64,000 bases of DNA from DAITBA01 sp036824005. GTDB taxonomy: Bacteria > Pseudomonadota > Gammaproteobacteria > Burkholderiales > Rhodocyclaceae. The notes under the pieces were generated by a model. It had not been told where the DNA came from. It did no database searches and saw only the letters and a program-made list of their open reading frames with translations. Position 1 is the stretch's first letter. Each line of letters starts with the position of its first letter. Positions 59,652-64,000 of the stretch are shown in pieces. The translations under genes and the position numbers were made by a program. The stretch is taken from positions 124,001 through 188,000 of the forward strand of contig DAITBA010000004.1 of NCBI GenBank assembly GCA_036824005.1, read 5' to 3'.

Positions 59652-61346
59652 ATGGCTCAGGCAGTCGAGGCGACAGGGGCAGGAACGGCGCCTGCGCATG
59701 CAACGGACAGCCAGGTGCGCTGGCGCCAGGAGTATGCCGATCAGATCGGTGCCGCGCATGCCGTGCGCAACCGCTCCGGCATCGAGGTCAAGCCTCTGTA
59801 TACGCCCAGCGACTGGAGCGGCGCGCGTTACGACGAGGCGCTCGGCTACCCCGGCCAGCCGCCCTTCACCCGCGGCATCTACGCCACGATGCACCGCGGA
59901 CGCACGTGGACGCAGCGGCAACTGATCGGGCTGGGCACGCCCGAGGACTACAACGCGCGCCTCACCGAACTGCTGGCCCACGGCACGACGGCCGTCTCGC
60001 TCATCCCCTGCAATTCCGTGTTCCGCGGCTACGACATGGACGAGTCACCCTTCGACTTGCTCGGCACCTGTGGCGCGGTCGTGAACACCTGGCAGCATCT
60101 CGACACGGCGCTACGCGGCGTGGACCTGGCTGCGGTGTCGGCAGCGATGAACGATCCTTCGCCTTTCACGCTGTTCGCCTTCCTGCTCGTCGTGGCAAAG
60201 AAGCGCGGCGTCGACTGGGCGCAGCTGACCGGCACCTCGAACCAGAGCGACTACCTGTCCCACTATGTCGCCAACCACATGTTCATCCGGCTGGCGCTGC
60301 CCGGAGCGCGGCGCGTTCTGCTGGACAAGATCCGCTTCTGCAATGCTCATGTGCCGCAGTGGAATCCCCTGTCCGTGGTGGGTCAGCACATGCAGCAGGC
60401 GGGTGCGACACCGGCCGAGGCAATGGCATTCACACTCAGTTCGGCGATCCAGTATGCCGAGGATTGCAGCGCCGCGGGCATGGCGCCGGACCGGTTCCTG
60501 CCGCGCTTCACTTTCTTCTTCGACATCTCGCTCAGCTTCTTCGAGGAAATCGCCAAGTTTCGCGCCGGTCGCCGCATCTGGGCCCGGATCACGCGCAGCC
60601 GCTTCGGCGCTTGCGATCCGCGCGCCTGGCGCTTCAAGTTTCACGCCCAGACCTCCGGCGTCGATCTGACGCGCCAGCAGCCGCTGAACAACATCGCCCG
60701 CGTTGCCGTGCAGGCCATGGCCGGCATCTTCGGCGGCCTGCAGTCGCTGCACACCGATGCCTACGACGAAGCGCTATCCTGCCCGACGGAAGAGGGCGCA
60801 CGCATTGCCGTGGCGACCCAGAACATTCTGCGCGAGGAGGCTCGTCTCACGGACGTCATCGATCCGCTCGGCGGCTCCTACTACATCGAAACGCTCACCG
60901 ACGAGATGGAGCGCGAGATCGTGCGCGTCATGGATATCGTCGAAGCCGCCGGCGGCATGTACCGCGCGGTGGAGCAGGGGTTGGTGCAGAAGATGATCGG
61001 CGATTCGGCGCACAGGTTCCAGGAGCGCATCGAGTCCGGGGCGCAGACGGTGGTCGGTGTCAATGCCTATCGCGTCGAGGAGGGTGCCGAGGCGCGCAAG
61101 CCGCTTGTTCGGCCCGATGCCGCGCGCATGCATGCGCACGTCGAATCGTTTGCCGCCTACAAGCGCGGGCGCTCCCGGGAGAAGGTGCATGCTGCTCTCG
61201 ACGGGCTCGCGCGGGCTGCCCACGATCCGCAGCAAAACGTGTTCGAACGGGTCGTGCAGGCGGTCGAGGCGGACGCCACCCACGGCGAGATCTGCGCCTG
61301 CCTGCGCCAGGAACTGGGCTTCGGCCAGCCCCTGGCGACGGTATGA
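59652..61346 (+). CDS. B12-dependent acyl-CoA mutase, catalytic subunit (substrate unknown)
   Basis: The 564-aa protein is the TIM-barrel subunit of the methylmalonyl-CoA mutase family (GQPPFTRGIYATMHRGRTWT, AMAGIFGGLQSLHTDAYDEAL, VIDPLGGSYYIETLTDEME). Substrate-pocket positions are unusual. The Tyr that is diagnostic for methylmalonyl-CoA mutase (RQYAGFST; Ile in 2-hydroxyisobutyryl-CoA mutase) is Leu in RQLIGLGTPED, and the usual FDxPT segment is replaced by SLIPCNSVFRGYD. It is therefore probably neither of those enzymes. It would rearrange the carbon skeleton of some acyl-CoA through an adenosyl radical. It overlaps the thioesterase gene by 4 nt. Confidence 0.92.
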   Translation: MAQAVEATGAGTAPAHATDSQVRWRQEYADQIGAAHAVRNRSGIEVKPLYTPSDWSGARYDEALGYPGQPPFTRGIYATMHRGRTWTQRQLIGLGTPEDYNARLTELLAHGTTAVSLIPCNSVFRGYDMDESPFDLLGTCGAVVNTWQHLDTALRGVDLAAVSAAMNDPSPFTLFAFLLVVAKKRGVDWAQLTGTSNQSDYLSHYVANHMFIRLALPGARRVLLDKIRFCNAHVPQWNPLSVVGQHMQQAGATPAEAMAFTLSSAIQYAEDCSAAGMAPDRFLPRFTFFFDISLSFFEEIAKFRAGRRIWARITRSRFGACDPRAWRFKFHAQTSGVDLTRQQPLNNIARVAVQAMAGIFGGLQSLHTDAYDEALSCPTEEGARIAVATQNILREEARLTDVIDPLGGSYYIETLTDEMEREIVRVMDIVEAAGGMYRAVEQGLVQKMIGDSAHRFQERIESGAQTVVGVNAYRVEEGAEARKPLVRPDAARMHAHVESFAAYKRGRSREKVHAALDGLARAAHDPQQNVFERVVQAVEADATHGEICACLRQELGFGQPLATV

Positions 61347-61792
61347 GGCGCGACGACACTGCGGCCGAACGGGTGCACGCGCTCGCCGCGCGTACCAATC
61401 TGTCGCGCACACTGGGATTCAGTCTGGTAGAAGGCGGCGCGGGGCACGCCACCCTAGCCATGACGGTGGACGAGCGCCACCTTAATGCCATGGGTGCCTG
61501 TCATGGCGGAGTCATTTTCGCGCTCGCCGACGAGGCATTTGGCATGGCGTCCAACTCCCATGGCGTGATGGCCGCCGGGATCGACGCCCACATCACCTAC
61601 CAGGTGGCCGTGCAGGCGGGCGATCGCCTCGTAGCCGCGGCGACGGAAGTGTCGCGCAGCCGCCGGCTAGCGGTCTACGCCGTCGAGGTGCGCAACGGCG
61701 ATGGCGTGCTCGTCTCGAGGTTCACCGGCACGGTCTATGTCACGGGCAAGCATCACGAGCCGCCTTTACCCGGTCATGAACACGGCGCTTGA
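61343..61792 (+). CDS. PaaI-family hot-dog thioesterase
   Basis: The 149-aa single hot-dog protein has the PaaI signature NAMGACHGGVIFALADEAFG, with the catalytic Asp in LADEAF, and ITYQVAVQAGDRLVAAATEV. Such enzymes hydrolyse acyl- or aryl-CoA thioesters, often to rescue trapped CoA. Here it may clear a dead-end CoA ester of the mutase. ATG overlaps the mutase stop (ATGA), and its own end overlaps the GTPase gene by 17 nt: tight coupling. Confidence 0.92.
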   Translation: MRRDDTAAERVHALAARTNLSRTLGFSLVEGGAGHATLAMTVDERHLNAMGACHGGVIFALADEAFGMASNSHGVMAAGIDAHITYQVAVQAGDRLVAAATEVSRSRRLAVYAVEVRNGDGVLVSRFTGTVYVTGKHHEPPLPGHEHGA

Positions 61793-63038
61793 ATCGAGGC
61801 TGTCTGCAATTCTGGCCGGCGAGCGCGGCGCCTTGGGACGCGCCATGACAACGCTCGACAACGGCGGGCCGGCGGCGGCAGATATTTGGGTGGCGTTGCG
61901 TCCCCATGTCGGCCGAGCCCACGTTATCGGCATCACGGGTGCGTCCGGGGCGGGCAAGTCCACCCTGGCCAACGCGCTGCTCGGCGCTCTGCTGCAGCGG
62001 GGCAGGCGGATCGGCGTCGTCGCCGTCGATCCGTCCAGTCCCGTGAGCGGCGGTGCGTTGCTCGGCGACCGCCTGCGCATGGGCCAATACGGCGGCCACG
62101 AGAACGTCTTCATCCGCTCGCTGTCCGCGCGCGGCAACCCTGGCGGGCTGTCGCGGACAACGGCCCGCGTCGTCGATTTGCTGGATGCCGCCGGCTACGA
62201 CGATATCATTGTCGAGACCGTCGGTGCTGGGCAGTCGGAAGTGGCGGTCGCAGCCTTGGCCGATACCTGCATCGTCGTCTGTCCGCCCGGCCTGGGCGAC
62301 GATGTGCAGGCGATCAAGGCCGGCATCCTCGAGATCGCCGATGTGCTGGTGGTGAACAAGAGCGATGCACCGCAGGCCGGGCGCACGGCGGCCGAGTTGC
62401 AGGAGATGCTGCGCCTGCGCCGTGCCGCTGCGCTTCCGGTGCGCGTGATCAACACCGTGGCCACCGACGGCACAGGTGTGGCGGATCTGGTCGCAGCGAT
62501 TGCCGAGCATCGTGGGTCGGCCGGCACCGGGCGGCGCCTGAAGCCCGGCGCGGCCGCCGCGGGCGACAAGCAGAGCCTGGAGGTCGACCGCGCAATCATC
62601 GGTGAGCGCGGTGGAGCGCGCTTCCTGTCGCGCGCCGTGGACCACGATATTCTGGCGGAGGTCATCTCAGTCGCCGGCGCCGGCGCCGACGGCAACGACG
62701 CGCGGCCGTGTAAGATCCATGTCCTGCCGGCTGAGACCATGCGTCGGGCGGTGAATGGCGGCGAATCCTTGCCGGGTCGCCATTGCCCCGACGCACCGGT
62801 GTACGTTCTGCTCAGCGCCGGCAAGCTGTGTGGCACGGCCGACTGGATCGGTTGCGGCATGTTCCTGCAGCGGCTCGCCGTCGCAGCGCGCGGGCGCGGC
62901 CTGGCGACGGCCGTGCTGACCGACCTGGGCGAGGCCGCGCGCCGCATCGCCCAGCACCTCGACCTGCCGCCGGAGCGCGCCGTGTTTGCCTGTCTGGCGC
63001 TGGGATATGCGGAGTCGGCGAGTGCGATCGCGGGTTGA
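61776..63038 (+). CDS. MeaB-type mutase chaperone GTPase fused to a shortened nitroreductase-like domain
   Basis: Residues about 1-265 are a MeaB/ArgK G3E GTPase: Walker A GITGASGAGKSTLANAL, AVDPSSPVSGGALLGDRLRM, VETVGAGQSEVAV and base motif VVNKSD. MeaB proteins guard and reload B12 mutases. Residues about 270-420 resemble nitroreductase-family ends: IIGERGGARFLSRAVDHDIL and HVLPAETM match the N-terminal half, and FLQRLAVAARGRGLATAVLTD with FACLALGYAE the C-terminal half. The middle of a normal ~200-aa nitroreductase is missing. Total 420 aa against about 320 for MeaB. It overlaps the thioesterase gene by 17 nt. Confidence 0.87.
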   Translation: MNTALESRLSAILAGERGALGRAMTTLDNGGPAAADIWVALRPHVGRAHVIGITGASGAGKSTLANALLGALLQRGRRIGVVAVDPSSPVSGGALLGDRLRMGQYGGHENVFIRSLSARGNPGGLSRTTARVVDLLDAAGYDDIIVETVGAGQSEVAVAALADTCIVVCPPGLGDDVQAIKAGILEIADVLVVNKSDAPQAGRTAAELQEMLRLRRAAALPVRVINTVATDGTGVADLVAAIAEHRGSAGTGRRLKPGAAAAGDKQSLEVDRAIIGERGGARFLSRAVDHDILAEVISVAGAGADGNDARPCKIHVLPAETMRRAVNGGESLPGRHCPDAPVYVLLSAGKLCGTADWIGCGMFLQRLAVAARGRGLATAVLTDLGEAARRIAQHLDLPPERAVFACLALGYAESASAIAG

Positions 63039-63093
63039 GTGCGGGATCGCCCGCTCCGACACGCGACACTTCATCCTTGAAGAAGCTGTTCGC

Positions 63094-63120
63094 CACAAAG
63101 GACACAAAGAACACCAAGGA
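63094..63120 (+). repeat. three 9-bp tandem units (CACAAAGGA-like)
   Basis: CACAAAGGA, CACAAAGAA and CACCAAGGA follow each other in the 162-bp gap between the GTPase gene and the SnoaL-like gene. The composition is A-rich and unlike the flanks. It looks like a dispersed intergenic repeat fragment. Confidence 0.55.
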
Positions 63121-63200
63121 AACTCAGGTACTCGGAGGGCAAGTGATGCTCATCCGCCGGGTGGGGGCATCCTTCTAAGCAACTATTCCGGGAAGCGCCT

Positions 63201-63623
63201 ATGAACGCCGCATTTTCCGTCGCTGATCTGTCGCCAGAGCAACGGGCACTTTGGCAGCGCGTGACTGAGCTTTGGGCCTTGTCGCAGTGCCGGGACGAAA
63301 CGACCATCACGTCCGCCCTTCATCCGCAATATGTCGGCTGGGACATGAGCGTTGCGGCTCCTCACGACCGCGCGGCCGCCGTCCGCTCAGTTTCAGGTCC
63401 GTCGCCGCAACTTGCCACGTACGCGCTTCAACCCCTGAGCGTTCAGGTGTACGACCGCCGGGTCGGTGTCGTTCACTACTCGTACACCGCAACTGTCATT
63501 CCGAATGATGGCAACCCTATGGATGTCAGCGGGAAATGGACAGAGGTTTATCTGAGGCAAGGCGATGCATGGATCATGATCGCAGTAAGTGGCAGGCCTG
63601 ACACGCAACCAGCAGGGCCGTGA
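63201..63623 (+). CDS. SnoaL-like / DUF4440 (NTF2-fold) protein
   Basis: The 140-aa protein has an NTF2-like layout: a helical N-terminus (RALWQRVTELWALSQCRDET), YVGWDMSVAAPHDRAAAVRS, then the C-terminal strands VGVVHYSYTATVIP and SGKWTEVYLRQGDAWIMIAV. This resembles DUF4440/SnoaL ketosteroid-isomerase-like proteins. No signal peptide is seen. Function unknown. Base composition is a little less GC-rich than in the mutase operon before it. Confidence 0.8.
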   Translation: MNAAFSVADLSPEQRALWQRVTELWALSQCRDETTITSALHPQYVGWDMSVAAPHDRAAAVRSVSGPSPQLATYALQPLSVQVYDRRVGVVHYSYTATVIPNDGNPMDVSGKWTEVYLRQGDAWIMIAVSGRPDTQPAGP

Positions 63624-63708
63624 ACTTCCCGGAAAGCCGGCGTAACGCGATCGCGATTTCCTGACGCCACCTCCAGAATGAGCGCCCTACCGGTCCGGCG
63701 ACGACCCC

Positions 63709-64000
63709 TTACTTCACTCCGAGGAACTCCCGCCACGCCAGCGCCCGCACGCCCGGCACAACGGCCTCGCTCCGCGCACCCGTCTTCGGCGCCTCGTGGA
63801 CCAGGAACATGTCCACGACCGTTTCCTCAGGACGCTGCTTCGCTATCGCCGCCGCGAGCCGCTGCATGGGCGCGACCAGGGCCGGCGTCACCGTCCGCGT
63901 CGCCTTGCATTCCACCAGGCGCAGACCGCCGCCGCGTCCCGGCACGACGAAGTCCACCTCCAGTCCCTGGGCGTCGCGGAAGTAGTAGACCTCACGCCGT
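63709..64000 (-). CDS. DUF4143-type AAA ATPase, C-terminal part (runs off the window)
   Basis: The frame is open to the window edge, so only the last ~96 residues are present. They include VYYFRDAQGLEVDFVV, then LRLVECKATRTVTP, the PD-(D/E)xK-like C-terminal segment found in AAA ATPases with a DUF4143 domain, often thought to be antitoxin-like or mobile. The start, the P-loop and the full length lie beyond position 64000. Confidence 0.75.
   Translation of the reverse strand, partial: RREVYYFRDAQGLEVDFVVPGRGGGLRLVECKATRTVTPALVAPMQRLAAAIAKQRPEETVVDMFLVHEAPKTGARSEAVVPGVRALAWREFLGVK

Overview
The window is about 64 kb of high-GC proteobacterial chromosome. Its content fits a betaproteobacterium, perhaps near the Rhodocyclales: aceK beside icd, the clpA-clpS-csp-icd order, separate aceA and aceB glyoxylate-shunt genes, and many two-component and respiratory genes. 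No rRNA, tRNA, CRISPR array, transposase or phage gene was seen. The taxonomic statement is inference.

Layout. (1) 0-15.3 kb is core metabolism: glgC, aceB with a HAD dehalogenase and a divergent LysR gene, a lipoprotein, aceA, an RraA-like aldolase, clpSA, a cold-shock gene, icd, aceK and a pseudouridine synthase. Several convincing intrinsic terminators separate these units. (2) 15.4-21.9 kb is a molybdoenzyme operon: small exported protein, pentaheme cytochrome c, Tat-exported DMSO-reductase-family catalytic subunit, four-cluster ferredoxin, TorD-like chaperone and a second multi-cluster FeS protein. It has no DmsC-type membrane anchor, and one FeS-ligand Cys of the catalytic subunit is His. 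(3) 22-28.5 kb holds small exported proteins, a PAS-GAF-GAF sensor without an output domain, and an NtrB/NtrC-like pair next to a secreted-protein gene that carries a good sigma-54 promoter.

(4) 28.8-55.5 kb is the most interesting part. Six plus-strand transcription units start with the same unusual promoter: two to four GTGA(C/T)-like pentamers repeated every 11 bp, then exactly 13 nt, then ACTG or ACTT. They drive a zinc-ribbon/EAL unit, a bufferin-type RiPP cluster (MNIO enzyme, DUF2063 partner, two DUF2282 precursors, DoxX), a GlcG-cupin fusion with two SMP-30 lactonases, an LRAT-type protein, and a long run with VOC, GMC oxidoreductase, two large glycosidases, a methyltransferase, an aquaporin-like channel and a DoxX-DoxX-NDH2 fusion. 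I infer one stress regulon controlled by an OmpR/PhoB-type response regulator. Several minus-strand genes are interspersed and are not part of it.

(5) 55.6-58.3 kb has a decayed histidine kinase and an intact OmpR-type two-component pair. (6) 58.5-63.0 kb is a B12-dependent acyl-CoA mutase operon: TetR regulator, separate B12-binding subunit, catalytic subunit with an unfamiliar substrate-pocket signature, hot-dog thioesterase, and a MeaB chaperone GTPase fused to a shortened nitroreductase-like domain. The window ends in an SnoaL-like gene and the 3' part of a DUF4143-type ATPase gene.
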